From an uncultured Shimia sp. (GTDB taxonomy: Bacteria > Pseudomonadota > Alphaproteobacteria > Rhodobacterales > Rhodobacteraceae), in assembly GCA_937897325.1 (NCBI GenBank), contig CALCOY010000016.1, positions 1-64,000 of the forward strand: a stretch of DNA of 64,000 bases, written 5' to 3'. Each line of letters begins with the position of its first letter. Within the stretch, counting starts at the first letter, position 1. This document shows, piece by piece, positions 26,892 to 35,952 of the stretch. The translations under genes and the position numbers were made by a program. The notes below the pieces were generated by a model. It was not told where the DNA came from. It saw only the letters and a program-made list of their open reading frames with translations, and did not search any database.

Positions 26892-29117
26892 TTAGAAAGA
26901 ACGACTGACGGTTAGGGCGATCTCGCGACCGGCGCCATATACGCATGATCCCGCAAAACTATCCAGCGCAGGTGAACCAAGCGGCAAGAAAGATGAGCCG
27001 CAAAAGCCGATATACTCCTTGTCGGCAAGGTTGCGTCCGGCAAGTCGAATGTTCCAGTCCTTGTACTGATAGCTGACCGATGCATCCAAAAGGGTGACGG
27101 ACTCCATCTCGAGCGTGTTGCTGACATCAGAGAACCTTGCGCCGGTATGTCTTGCGCCAACACCGAAAGCCAAGCCTTCGACCTGCGGCACCACATATTG
27201 CGCGAAGATCGCTGCAGAAAAACGCGGCGCTCTGGCTGGGCGATTGCCGCCAAAAATCGCGTCTTTGGTGATCTCGGCATCGACATAAGTCAGGCTGCCA
27301 AATAGGCTCAGACCGTTTTGAAAGTCATGCGTGATCTCGAACTCTACCCCGCGAGAGCTGACTTGACCAACTTGTGTGAACAGGAGGGGATCACCGGATG
27401 TCGGATCGTCGAACGCCACATCATTCTTTGTGATGTCAAAAATTGCCGCGTTAAACGCAGTATGACCATCCGCTGACGTGTGCTTGAAGCCAAATTCGTA
27501 AGAGCGCGCTGTTTCAAGGTCGAGTGCGCCACCTGTGGCCGTTGTGCCACTTGGCGGCAGGTTGAAGGACCGCGCAATGGAACCATAGGCCATGAATGTA
27601 TCAGTGACCTTGTAGCCCACGCCCAGATTTGCCGAGGTGAAGTTCTCTTCAACGTCGTTGTCGAAGGCAATGATACCCGTTAGCCCAGTGGTGAAACCGC
27701 GCTGCTCATAATCGATCCTGTCGTGGCGCAATCCGCCGGACAAAAGAAAACGGCTGTCGATTTCTGCGTGTCCCGAGATGTAGAGGCCCGCCTGCCTTAG
27801 ATCAGTCTCGCGGCGTGCTGGAAGTTCGGTTGGCACTGTTCCGGCCAGAAAGTTGGTGACAGCACCGTTGATCAGGTTGCGTTCGCCGCGGTAGCCGTAG
27901 CCGAAATCTGTCTCACTGCTGAGATCGAAGTAATCAACGCCGAATGCCAGTTCCCCGCTGATCCGATCTGTGTCGAATTCATAGATCAACGCATTGTCAA
28001 AGCTGTTCTGCCGAAGCGTCTGGTCGACATCGAATTTTGTCATTATCGCCGTGTCGATGTCGTTTGGCAGACCGACCGGAGCGCCCAGAACATAACTAAG
28101 ATTGACAAAAGCCGCGGGAAACTCCGTCCGGTTCACCCAATCGTTTTCCGAGATCCGCGCCCGGGACATCAGGCTAAGCGATGGAGACAGCCGCTGATCA
28201 AGCTCATAGCCGATATAGCTTTGGGTCGTGTCGATATCGTTGTTATCTGGATTGCCGGTGTAGGTCCCCGGTCCATACCGCGCCACACCGTTTGGAAACA
28301 GAGACCCGAATTGAGGCACAAGCACATAAGTGTCGCCAACCTCATCTTCCTGGTACTGACCATAAAAAGTCAAGGTCGTGTCATCCGAAGGTGCGTAGGT
28401 GATCGAAGGCGCAAGGTAGATCCGCCCTGTATCGACCTCATCGTAGATCGTACCGGATTCATTGACCAAACCCACAAAGCGATAGGCCACCATGTCCGAA
28501 ATCGGACCGGTCACATCCAGCCCGACCTCGGCACCGCCCTCATCCGTGACGGCCGTTCGGAACTCTCCGCTGAAACTGAAGCGGGGCCTCTTGGTGACGC
28601 CATTGATCAGACCACCGGGCTGATTGGTGCCATAAAGATCGCCCGTTGGGCCACGCAGGATGTTGACACTTTCAAGGCCGAAAGATTCCGTCCGCCAGGA
28701 TGCCCAATCCAGTGTTCGGAGGGGCAGACCATCGCGATATGTCCCGCCGATCTGCGCTTCAAACCCGCGCAGGATGTATTCGTCATAGCGATTGTCCTGA
28801 CCGAAGGTTTCTGTCACGATACCTGCTGAATAAGCAACGGTTTCCTCCATGGTGCGGGCGCCCTGCGCCTCAAACAATTCCTGCGGCAGAATGGTTACGG
28901 ACCGTGGCAATGCATCGGGATCGACAGGCACCCGCGCACCCGCAGAATTTGCCGCTTCGGTGTTTGAAACACCTTCGCCACCGTCATTGATGCTCCGTAT
29001 GACCAAAGTGCCAAGGAATTCCGGCTCTTCACCATCTTGAGCCTGCGCCATGCCCGCAATCAAGGAAGCACATGCAGCAACAGCGAAAGGCGAAACGGTA
29101 GAGAGGTTATACGTCAA
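26892..29117 (-). CDS. TonB-dependent siderophore-type receptor
   Basis: This is an outer-membrane receptor of about 740 residues. I prefer the TTG at 29117, six bases after GGAGA, giving the signal peptide YNLSTVSPFAVAACASLIAG ending near MAQA; an ATG at 29174 without a ribosome site is the alternative. The plug domain is clear (LPRSVTILPQELFEAQGART, then YILRGFEAQIGGTYRDGL, then VNILRGPTGDLYGTNQPGGL). A 22-strand barrel follows, with FNLPPSG, LETARSYEFGFKHTS, RGVEFEITHDFQNGL and the C-terminal NIRLAGRNLADKEYIG, ending in Phe (TVSRSF). It belongs to the FhuA/FoxA-like siderophore receptor group; the ligand is unknown. It has no transport or regulator gene beside it and sits between IS remnants, but it reads intact. 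Confidence 0.9.
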   Translation of the reverse strand: MTYNLSTVSPFAVAACASLIAGMAQAQDGEEPEFLGTLVIRSINDGGEGVSNTEAANSAGARVPVDPDALPRSVTILPQELFEAQGARTMEETVAYSAGIVTETFGQDNRYDEYILRGFEAQIGGTYRDGLPLRTLDWASWRTESFGLESVNILRGPTGDLYGTNQPGGLINGVTKRPRFSFSGEFRTAVTDEGGAEVGLDVTGPISDMVAYRFVGLVNESGTIYDEVDTGRIYLAPSITYAPSDDTTLTFYGQYQEDEVGDTYVLVPQFGSLFPNGVARYGPGTYTGNPDNNDIDTTQSYIGYELDQRLSPSLSLMSRARISENDWVNRTEFPAAFVNLSYVLGAPVGLPNDIDTAIMTKFDVDQTLRQNSFDNALIYEFDTDRISGELAFGVDYFDLSSETDFGYGYRGERNLINGAVTNFLAGTVPTELPARRETDLRQAGLYISGHAEIDSRFLLSGGLRHDRIDYEQRGFTTGLTGIIAFDNDVEENFTSANLGVGYKVTDTFMAYGSIARSFNLPPSGTTATGGALDLETARSYEFGFKHTSADGHTAFNAAIFDITKNDVAFDDPTSGDPLLFTQVGQVSSRGVEFEITHDFQNGLSLFGSLTYVDAEITKDAIFGGNRPARAPRFSAAIFAQYVVPQVEGLAFGVGARHTGARFSDVSNTLEMESVTLLDASVSYQYKDWNIRLAGRNLADKEYIGFCGSSFLPLGSPALDSFAGSCVYGAGREIALTVSRSF

Positions 29118-29174
29118 AATGGGTCTCCAGCAACAAAGCGACCAGCGCGCCAAAAGCGCGACTGCTAAAGTCAT

Positions 29175-29447
29175 GGGATTGCTGGGATTGCGACGTCGAA
29201 GGTCGGCCTAGCCAAGAGCCAAAGGCTCGTCACGCCTCTATAGAAGCCAGATGCGGTGTCAAGTGGGCAGGGCTTCACTGAGTGATTGGTCGTTAGTCGC
29301 CATTGGCTGTTTTAAACGCAACGTCGCTGATTTAAACGCAACGTCGCTGACACTAACCAGCTAGCATTCGAAGATCGTTCGGCCGTCTGGAACTTCAATT
29401 GGCCTGTTGCGCATGGAGAAATGCAGAGCCAAAATCCAACTTAAGCA
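29175..29447. other. Intergenic stretch upstream of the TonB receptor
   Basis: I see no gene here. It should hold the receptor's promoter near its left end and contains the 20-bp tandem repeat at 29311-29350. Confidence 0.35.
29311..29350. repeat. Perfect tandem duplication of a 20-bp unit
   Basis: The unit tttaaacgcaacgtcgctga occurs twice without mismatch. It is not part of a recognisable gene and may mark an IS end or a replication-slippage event. Confidence 0.8.
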
Positions 29448-29519
29448 TTAATCTCGAACCTTCTTGACGTCGCTCCGGTGATAGAAGCCGGCCATTCGAT
29501 CATCGAGCAGGATGCGCGA

Positions 29520-29670
29520 CGTGCTATCGGCGGCGATGGTCACCACCGTCTCGGCTGATGTGCGGAATAGAAGGCCGTAGAGCGCCCGCTTGTTCCGATA
29601 GGCGATCCTCGCGATCTGGGCGGGCAGCGTAAAGACCATTTGGATGTATTCGATGGGACTGCTGCTGTAA
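29520..29670 (-). pseudogene. IS91-family transposase fragment
   Basis: The minus strand encodes SPIEYIQMVFTLPAQIARIA followed by RNKRALYGLLFRTSAETVVT. This corresponds to the segment of IS91/IS801 transposases that precedes the HLGARIG/HTW/HPH region. Sequence identity stops after TIAADS, and the HUH catalytic part is missing. It is a short remnant cut by the neighbouring IS110 element. Confidence 0.6.
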
Positions 29671-29733
29671 CCGCCTCCCGACGGCATTGATGCGCCATTG
29701 TGGGTTTGTATGGGCCCACAAAGGAGAGCGGTC

Positions 29734-30760
29734 ATGTGGGCGATTATCGCAGTTGGGCTCGATCTGGCGAAGAATGTGTTTCAGGTTCATGGAGCGGACG
29801 GCGCAGGTCAGGCAGTTTTACGCAAGAAGCTACGGCGCACTCAGGTGCTCGCGTTCTTCGAGGAGTTATCGCCTTGCGTGGTTGCGATGGAAGCCAGCGG
29901 CGGGGCGCATTACTGGGGCCGCGAGATCGACAAGCTGGGCCATGAGGTGCGGTTGATCCCGCCAGCCTATGTGAGCCATTTGTCAAACGTCAGAAGAATG
30001 ATGCGGCGGATGCAGAGGCGATCTGCGAGGCGGCGATGCGTCCAACTATGCGCTTTGTTCCTGTGAAAAGCGAAGAAACGCAAAGAGCTGATATGGTGTT
30101 CCAGGTCCGCGAGCTTCTGATCCGGCAGCGGACGCAGGCGATCAACCCCCTTCGCGGACATCTGGCCGAGTTCGGACAGACCGTGCCGCAAGGGGTGGCC
30201 ATACCGCGAAACTGATTGCACTCACCAAAGACCCGAACATCGGCTTGCCTGCCGCCGCAATTCCCATTCTCAGGGTATTGACCACGACATTGGGCCAATT
30301 AGAGGCCGAGATCAAAGTGCTTGATACCGAGATCACCCGTCGGTCGAAGGAAGACGATATGGCACGGCGCTTGATGACAATTCCCGGCATCGGTCCACTG
30401 ATCGCCATGGCTTTGGCTACGCTTGCCCCGCCACCAGAGCACTTTCGCAAGGGTCGCGACTTTGCGGCTTGGTTAGGACGGGTGCCGCGCCAACATTCGA
30501 CTGGCGGAAAGCAGCGGCTTGGAGCCACGACAAAAATGGGGGAGCGATCCCTGAGACGGCTGCTGGTTATTGGTGCGAACAGCGTCATTATTAAACGACG
30601 TACCCATTCAGATGCTCAACCGGGAACATGGCTGGGCAATCTGCTGTCCCGCGAGCCACCCATGTTGGCGCGGGTAGCGCTGGCCAACAAGATGGCACGG
30701 ATCGTCTGGGCCTTGATGGCTAGGGGCGGCGTCTACCAGTCTCCGACCGCAGCGGCATAG
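29734..30760 (+). pseudogene. IS110-family transposase, frameshifted
   Basis: The N-terminal DEDD domain is clear: IIAVGLDLAKNVFQVHGADG with the first Asp, then CVVAMEASGGAHYWGREIDK with the Glu. Near 29985 the frame changes. The next block (VKRQKNDAADAEAICEAAMR with the two further Asp residues, then REETQ-like KSEETQRADMVFQVRELLIR) is in a different frame. A second shift near 30205 leads to the C-terminal Transposase_20 domain (LMTIPGIGPLIAMALATLAP, WLGRVPRQHSTGGKQRLGAT). All domains are present but spread over three frames, so it is inactive as read. Confidence 0.8.
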
Positions 30761-31069
30761 GCCCACTGTCGGTCGCGAGAACGTCGGAGCGTAAGAGGGC
30801 AAGGAGCAGTTTGGCGCAACAGTCGTGAGACAGGATCAGACATCCAGTATGCAACATGTGCCAACGCGCATGCGGGACTGATTTGGATCTGATCTTCGAA
30901 CACCATACGGGCCCGCAGCATGTAGATAGCTGCATCAGAGGCCGGATACATGTCGGCACCCGATGACGCGCCTAAATCAGCTCAGAAATTACCTCTTGCG
31001 CATGGGACGGTTGTACATGCTGCATTGAGTGATGGCGACATGCGGTGCCGAGGTCAGAAGGGTTGTTTT
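30761..31069. other. Flank of the IS110 remnant, no gene recognised
   Basis: The 300 bases between the IS110 and IS6 remnants contain only short frames on both strands, none with a family signature. It is probably the 3' end of the IS110 element plus older flanking DNA. Confidence 0.35.
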
Positions 31070-31532
31070 ATGCCAGTTAAGCAGCCATTCGAGCGCCGTA
31101 GTTTTCCAACAGCGATATCCTATGTGCGGTACGGATGTATCTGCGGTATCCGCGTTCTATCAGGACACAGCGGACTTGTTAGCGGAGCGCGGTGTCTACG
31201 CTGATCGGTCAACAGTCTTCCGCTGGGTGCAGGGGTTTGGGCCGGATCTTTCCAAACGCACTGAAAAGCACCTGTACCGCGCCAACCTCAGTTGGCGTGT
31301 TGATAAGACCTACATCCGTGTCGGCGGCAAGTGGCGGCACCTCTGGCGGCCGATTGATGCCAACGGACAGCCAGTTGATTTCAGGCTAACCGCACGGCGG
31401 GATACTAGGGTTGCAAAAGCCTTTTTTAACAAAGCGATAAAGCGATAAAGCGATAAAGCGATAAAGCGATAAAGCGATAAAGCGATAAAGCGATAAAGCG
31501 TGTGTACTAAATCGACCTATGTCAATTTGTAA
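31070..31532 (+). pseudogene. IS6-family transposase remnant with repeat-induced frameshift
   Basis: The start MPVKQPFERRSFPTAI is in one frame and the main body in another: YQDTADLLAERGVYADRSTV, SWRVDKTYIRVGGKWRHLWR with the first catalytic Asp, and VDFRLTARRDTRVAKAFFNK. After NKA comes a run of the 8-bp unit aaagcgat (31431-31500). The downstream bases can still be read as LNRPMSIC, the next expected block, in a different frame. The element is then cut at 31532 by another IS6 end (ggctctgctgcg). Confidence 0.75.
31431..31500. repeat. 8-bp tandem repeat (aaagcgat), 8.75 copies
   Basis: Eight perfect units plus aaagcg lie inside an IS6 transposase gene. Because the unit length is not a multiple of three, each change in copy number shifts the frame. 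Confidence 0.95.
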
Positions 31533-32152
31533 GGCTCTGCTGCGCTGGCTAGCCGGACATAGGTCAAAGCGTTCAGGAGGCTCCTATGTCGCGTCGGAAT
31601 CCTTTCAGGCAGCGTCAATTCCCGAGATATGTGATCCTCATGGCGGTCCGCTGGTATTGCCGATACCCGTTGTCGTATCTTGATGTGCGCGATCTATTGG
31701 CCGAACGGGGGATCACAGTCGATGCCGCGACGATCTACAGGTGGGTCCAGAAGTTTGGACCAGAGATCCGCAAGCGCGCTTACGGCCAACATCGTTCATG
31801 GCGTGAGCTCCAATGGCATGTGCCCTCTCGGCAGATCACTTTGTGATCGCCTCTCGGGTAAGAGATGAAACCCACGTCCGAGTGAATGGGCGGCGGTATT
31901 ACCTTTGGCAAGCGGTGGACCAGCGTGGACAGCTCATTGATTTCCGACTGACGGCGCGTCGAAACGCCAATGCTGCAAGGGTATTTATGCGCCAGGCCAG
32001 TGAGAGCGTTCGATGCTATCAGCCGATGACAATCGTTACGAACAAAACACACAGTTATGCCAAAGTCATCGAAGAGCTGAATTTCGGTAACGGTCCGGAT
32101 GATCGCATCCGACATGTCGACCGCAAATATCTTAACAATCGGATCGAAGCTA
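31533..32152 (+). pseudogene. IS6-family transposase, interrupted by IS5 copy 2
   Basis: The terminal repeat ggctctgctgcg begins at 31533 and the transposase ATG is at 31586 (MSRRNPFRQRQFPRYVI). HTH and DDE blocks follow: VRDLLAERGITVDAATIYRW, then after a frameshift near 31800 DETHVRVNGRRYYLWQAVDQ, then TIVTNKTHSYAKVIEELNFG and YLNNRIEA. The sequence breaks right after YLNNRIEA, where the IS5 element begins. The expected continuation DHAALKQLLRP is seen in the remnants at 7236 and 13390. So it is frameshifted and also interrupted. Confidence 0.8.
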
Positions 32153-33073
32153 GGTCATGTTGACAAATTGCGGACCCAAGGCCGGATTGAAGTGATGTCG
32201 ATGAACCCGAGGTGGCTTTCAGTGGTTTTGTCGTATCGTGTGGCGACGCGGCGGGCGTTCTTCAGCTTGTTGAAGCATCGTTCACCATGTTTCTGAGCCG
32301 ATACAGCCCATGGTCCACCCTGACGCGCATCTTGCGCATGGGGATTGGCGGCAGGATGTCGCGCTCAGGCATCGTTTTCCGAATGCAATCCGCATCATAT
32401 CCGCGATCTGCCAGCAGCACCTTGGGTTCTGGCAGGTTGTCCGCCATCATCAGGTCAAACCCCAGACAATCCGACGTTTGACCTATAGTGATCTCCGTTC
32501 TCATAGGCAAACCGTGCGCGTTGACGCGGAGGTGGATCTTGGTCGTGAAGTGGGAGATGGCCCAGAAAACAGTCCATTGGACTGTTTTCCCATCGGACGC
32601 TCTTAAACGGCCAAAACTCTGTTGCGGAGTCTCCCTTTTGCGCCCGCTGCTTAGTGATGGGCGCGGAGGGCGGTGCTGTCCGCGGCCCGGCAGGCGGCTT
32701 TGCCGCCGAGAGGGATCATTTGCAGTGCATCCGGCACGGCTCCGCTTTGGTTCAGCACCTCGAGAATATCTTCCCACAGCCCCGCCAATGTCCAACGCCG
32801 AAACTGCTTGTAGACGCCTGATCATTTGCCGAAGTCTTCAGGCAAGTCTCACCACGCCGATCCCGTGCGGGCTATCCAGAATATCCCATCCAGAACAAGG
32901 CGATGGTTGGTAGGTTTGCGGCCATTGGGGGCGCGGATGGCAAGAATAAAGTGTTCAAACAGCGACCATTCCTCGCCGCTCATAAGGTCTCGGGCAAGAT
33001 GGCCTCCATAGCAGATACCAGCTCGAAGCACGCCTGAGCCACCGTGTGAATCCCTTTTGTCAACACAGCATAG
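32153..33073 (-). mobile_element. IS5-family element, copy 2
   Basis: Positions 32170-33073 match copy 1 (788-1691) at constant offset with no visible difference. Copy 2 retains a left terminal repeat (ggtcatgttgacaaattg) that pairs with the right end (read inward, tgctgtgttgacaaaag), sharing tgttgacaaa. It is inserted in an IS6 transposase on the left and ends seven bases from the stop codon of the SARP-like gene on the right, so a deletion or recombination has probably joined the two flanks. Confidence 0.8.
32262..32983 (-). pseudogene. IS5/IS427-type transposase, frameshifted (copy 2)
   Basis: It carries the same disruptions as copy 1: a stop after RTGSAW, a frame change, the 25-nt palindrome (32565-32589) and the DDE-fold half ending RNMVNDASTS. 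Because both copies share all defects, the damage predates the duplication. Confidence 0.7.
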
Positions 33074-33079
33074 CGATCG

Positions 33080-34720
33080 CTAAAGCAACTTACTGACTGA
33101 ACTCAGAACTCCGACGTTGCGCATCGTACGCACTGGATAGTCAGTATCTCGAAGCAGGCGGTCCAACGAGAAACCAGGTTCGATTTTAGCTAGGCGTTTG
33201 CTAACTCTCTCCGCATTCTCAAGATCATCGAGACTGGCATAGGCAACAATGAGATGGCGCTGAACTGCCCGCAAAGCTGGCGCATTCGATACTGCCATTT
33301 CGCCGGCAGCCAAGGCTGCATCCATGCGGCCGGCCGCGACACTAACGGTGCAATGGTGCAGGTTCCACCATTGGCCAAACCGAGAGCGACTGGCAATGAG
33401 CTGACTCTGGCTGGATAGCTCAAAGGCTTCCTCATAAGCGCCCGCAAGCATCTTTGAAACCGCCAACGCTTGCAGCGCAAAGGGGTCCTGCGGACTTGCG
33501 ATAGCTGCTTTTTCCGCTGCCGCGAGCGCCCCATACTGATCGCCAAACATCATAACACGCGTCAACGCGACCAAAGACTGAACCCTCGGATTGTTATTGG
33601 CATTCTGTGTCGCAATCTCGACGAATTCATTTGCCTTGTCGTAAAGGATTGGGATCTTCCCGCTCGCCAGTTCGATTGACAGAATCATCTGTAACAATCC
33701 CCGCCAAGCCATGAACAAAGCGCTTTGATCTGTCGAATAGGCTTGTTCGAGCAGTCTATCGGCTTCTTGGAGTGCTTGTGGCTCAAAACTGAAAATCTTC
33801 TGCACCGCCAACCTGCCAAGAGCAGCCGCTCTTGTCGACGCAGTCTCGGTGGTCAAGGCGACCGGCAAATTTCCAAGCGTCTGTTCGGATGCCTCAAAGA
33901 CTGTCTGAGCAACATCAATCTTGTCGACCAGTGTCGAAGCCGGACCTTCAGCCCGGAAAGACTTGGAAAACAACAAGCGACCTGATGCAGGGTGAACGAC
34001 TTTGATAAAAACAACACAAAAACCGTTGTCTTCGACAACGTTACAATCAACTTCGATGTCCAAACCCGAAGTTTGCGCTGCAACCGGCAGGTCACCGGAC
34101 ATACGATGCGATCTGATCTGATGTGCAAGCCCATCACCAACCTGCTGCGCCACAATTTCTCCGAGAATTGCCGCCCCTGTGCCCGCGTTTTGCGACGTCA
34201 TGCACCTTATGTTGAGTGCATCGTCAACTGGGAGCGCTGCCAAGATCAAGGAACCCGATGCGGCATGAGTTGCCTTTCCGCCAGGTGCAGATTGCAGCGC
34301 TTTCCAGTTTTTGAAAGCGGGATCGTTGACGTGTGTATCTTCGAGAAAATCGCCCAAGCTCTCGTCAAGCGATACCGAGACCGTGTCAGGCGCGAACCAT
34401 ATAGATCGACGATCAGACTGAATAATCTCTGCGTTGTAACCCAGCGATTTTCGTATTTCACTCAGTGCCTGACGTAGGCTTCCACTGGCTTGTTTTGCTT
34501 CCCGCGTGCTCCACAAATGCTCCTCAAGCCAACGCCGACCACGGATCTGGTTCGGAGCCAGGCCGATCAAAACGATAGCAGCCCTTGCGCGTTGGCTGCG
34601 CGGCGCGCAATCGTTCCCACCAGCGTCTTTCATTAAGAAAGGACCATGGCCCGATATGACGACTAAAGGTGGCAAACGAACGGCTTTCAGGGTGGTTCTG
34701 GGAACATCAGCAAACACCAT
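33080..34720 (-). CDS. SARP-like winged-helix regulator with TPR-like C-terminus
   Basis: This 546-residue protein has an N-terminal winged-helix domain of the SARP/OmpR type (residues about 15-110): RARAAIVLIGLAPNQIRGRR, LEEHLWSTREAKQASGSLRQ, ALSEIRKSLG, then IIQSDRRSIWFAPDTVSVSL. A middle domain (about 160-300) contains a CyaA/adenylate-cyclase-associated-like stretch (GSLILAALPVDDALN...). The C-terminal 250 residues are helical repeats resembling TPRs (AAEKAAIASPQDPFALQALA, DDLENAERVSKRLAKIEPGF). It is cytoplasmic with no membrane segment. It is divergent from the PAP2-like gene, which it may control. Its stop codon lies seven bases from the end of IS5 copy 2, but the C-terminus appears complete. 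Confidence 0.7.
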   Translation of the reverse strand: MVFADVPRTTLKAVRLPPLVVISGHGPFLMKDAGGNDCAPRSQRARAAIVLIGLAPNQIRGRRWLEEHLWSTREAKQASGSLRQALSEIRKSLGYNAEIIQSDRRSIWFAPDTVSVSLDESLGDFLEDTHVNDPAFKNWKALQSAPGGKATHAASGSLILAALPVDDALNIRCMTSQNAGTGAAILGEIVAQQVGDGLAHQIRSHRMSGDLPVAAQTSGLDIEVDCNVVEDNGFCVVFIKVVHPASGRLLFSKSFRAEGPASTLVDKIDVAQTVFEASEQTLGNLPVALTTETASTRAAALGRLAVQKIFSFEPQALQEADRLLEQAYSTDQSALFMAWRGLLQMILSIELASGKIPILYDKANEFVEIATQNANNNPRVQSLVALTRVMMFGDQYGALAAAEKAAIASPQDPFALQALAVSKMLAGAYEEAFELSSQSQLIASRSRFGQWWNLHHCTVSVAAGRMDAALAAGEMAVSNAPALRAVQRHLIVAYASLDDLENAERVSKRLAKIEPGFSLDRLLRDTDYPVRTMRNVGVLSSVSKLL

Positions 34721-34875
34721 GCATTAATGGGCTACGATTGAGAAGGTCTGACGTGCACCACTGTTCCGTCAAACAAGCGTTAATATCCGACTTCCCGATA
34801 ACACGACATTTGACGACATCTGTCAGCGCATGTTCACCTGTCGGGCATAAACGAATTCATGCGGGGAAAATTGGA

Positions 34876-35943
34876 ATGGCGTTTTTCGGCTCTCAGGGAT
34901 CTCAAGGTTCACAGGGATCTCAAGGTTCACAAGGTTCACAAGGATCTCAAGGGTCGCAAGGATCTCAAGCCCATGCAGGCGGCAGTGCAGGACCATTTCT
35001 GAGTGAAGCACTTATCACCACGCGGGATGGAATTGCCCGGGCGTGGACCGGGAACGGGGTCTTGACGGACACTGCGGTACCTGGTGCTTGGGATGCCTAC
35101 CGGAAGATGGCGGCCAGACCGCGCGCGGCTGTGCTGGATCATGAGTTTGGGAAACTCTTTGACATCAACCTGCCAAGCGGAACGGAAGGGCAGATTACAT
35201 CAGACGTGGTTGACGCGACTTTCCTGGTCAAGTTGGTCAGACCAAATGTCGACCCGGCCTTCGTAGCCGATCAACTGCCGTTTCTGCGTACATATGCTGA
35301 CCTGCGGCTGGATCGGGTAGCCGAAATCCAAGGGCAGACGAACGACCTTCTGTCCTACTTCGGCGCGCTCAGCTATCTCGATTCCGAAGCCAAGAAGCGA
35401 ACGGTCGAGCTGTTGCAGGCGGTCTTGCGACTGGTCACGATCCTCGAGATGCGGATGAAGTTGCATTTCGACTTCCCGCGCCCGATTACGGCCAGTGCCA
35501 GTATTCAGCCGATCATCCAGACACCCGGCCACGGAAGTTGGCCAAGTGGCCACGCGACGGAGTCTTTCGCCGTGTCGATAGTCCTCTGGAGCCTGATGAA
35601 CGTGGGGTCCGCCGTGACGGCATTCGACATGGTTAATGATCATGAACAGCCAGCGCGGCTGGCCCAGAGGATTGCGGCGAACCGGACGATCGCAGGGGTA
35701 CATTATCCGACCGATAGTATGGCCGGTGCTATACTTGGGCTAACCGTCGGCGAGATGATCGTGAATTTCCTGGAAGGCGCGAACAAAACGCCCGCACGGG
35801 ACTTCGACGGTGTCAACTTCTCGGGGGATTTCGATCTGGCGACGCTGGCAAACGAGATGAACGGGGCAAGTGATGAAGACATCATCGCCGTACCTTCGGA
35901 CATTCTTTCTTCACTCTGGGCCGTTGCGAAAGCGGAATGGTAA
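34876..35943 (+). CDS. PAP2/vanadium haloperoxidase-fold protein with (GSQ)9 tract
   Basis: The product has 355 residues from the ATG at 34876 (GGGGA eight bases upstream; longer frames lack support). It begins MAFF followed by nine perfect Gly-Ser-Gln triplets (residues 5-31). The phosphatase signature is present in three parts: K-x6-RP as KLHFDFPRP, PSGH in SWPSGHATES, and R-x5-H-x3-D as RTIAGVHYPTD. This is the acid-phosphatase/vanadate-binding pocket shared by class A acid phosphatases and vanadium haloperoxidases. There is no signal peptide, and the middle region is helical. The activity could be phosphatase or haloperoxidase; I cannot decide from sequence. It lies between a SARP-like regulator and a convergent subtilase gene. 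Confidence 0.8.
   Translation: MAFFGSQGSQGSQGSQGSQGSQGSQGSQGSQAHAGGSAGPFLSEALITTRDGIARAWTGNGVLTDTAVPGAWDAYRKMAARPRAAVLDHEFGKLFDINLPSGTEGQITSDVVDATFLVKLVRPNVDPAFVADQLPFLRTYADLRLDRVAEIQGQTNDLLSYFGALSYLDSEAKKRTVELLQAVLRLVTILEMRMKLHFDFPRPITASASIQPIIQTPGHGSWPSGHATESFAVSIVLWSLMNVGSAVTAFDMVNDHEQPARLAQRIAANRTIAGVHYPTDSMAGAILGLTVGEMIVNFLEGANKTPARDFDGVNFSGDFDLATLANEMNGASDEDIIAVPSDILSSLWAVAKAEW
34888..34968 (+). repeat. Nine 9-bp in-frame repeats encoding Gly-Ser-Gln
   Basis: Nine codon triplets (ggc/gga/ggt/ggg, tct/tca/tcg, cag/caa) follow one another with synonymous variation, so the protein repeat is conserved more strictly than the DNA. This points to selection on the peptide and not simply recent slippage. 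Confidence 0.9.
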
Positions 35944-35952
35944 GATGGGCAG

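Noticed and set aside
28221-28829. 202-residue plus-strand frame opposite the TonB receptor
   Set aside because: Antisense shadow; the receptor frame has plug and barrel motifs throughout.
31431-31500. CRISPR or iteron interpretation of the short repeats
   Set aside because: Units are contiguous without spacers, lie within a transposase frame, and no replication gene is adjacent.
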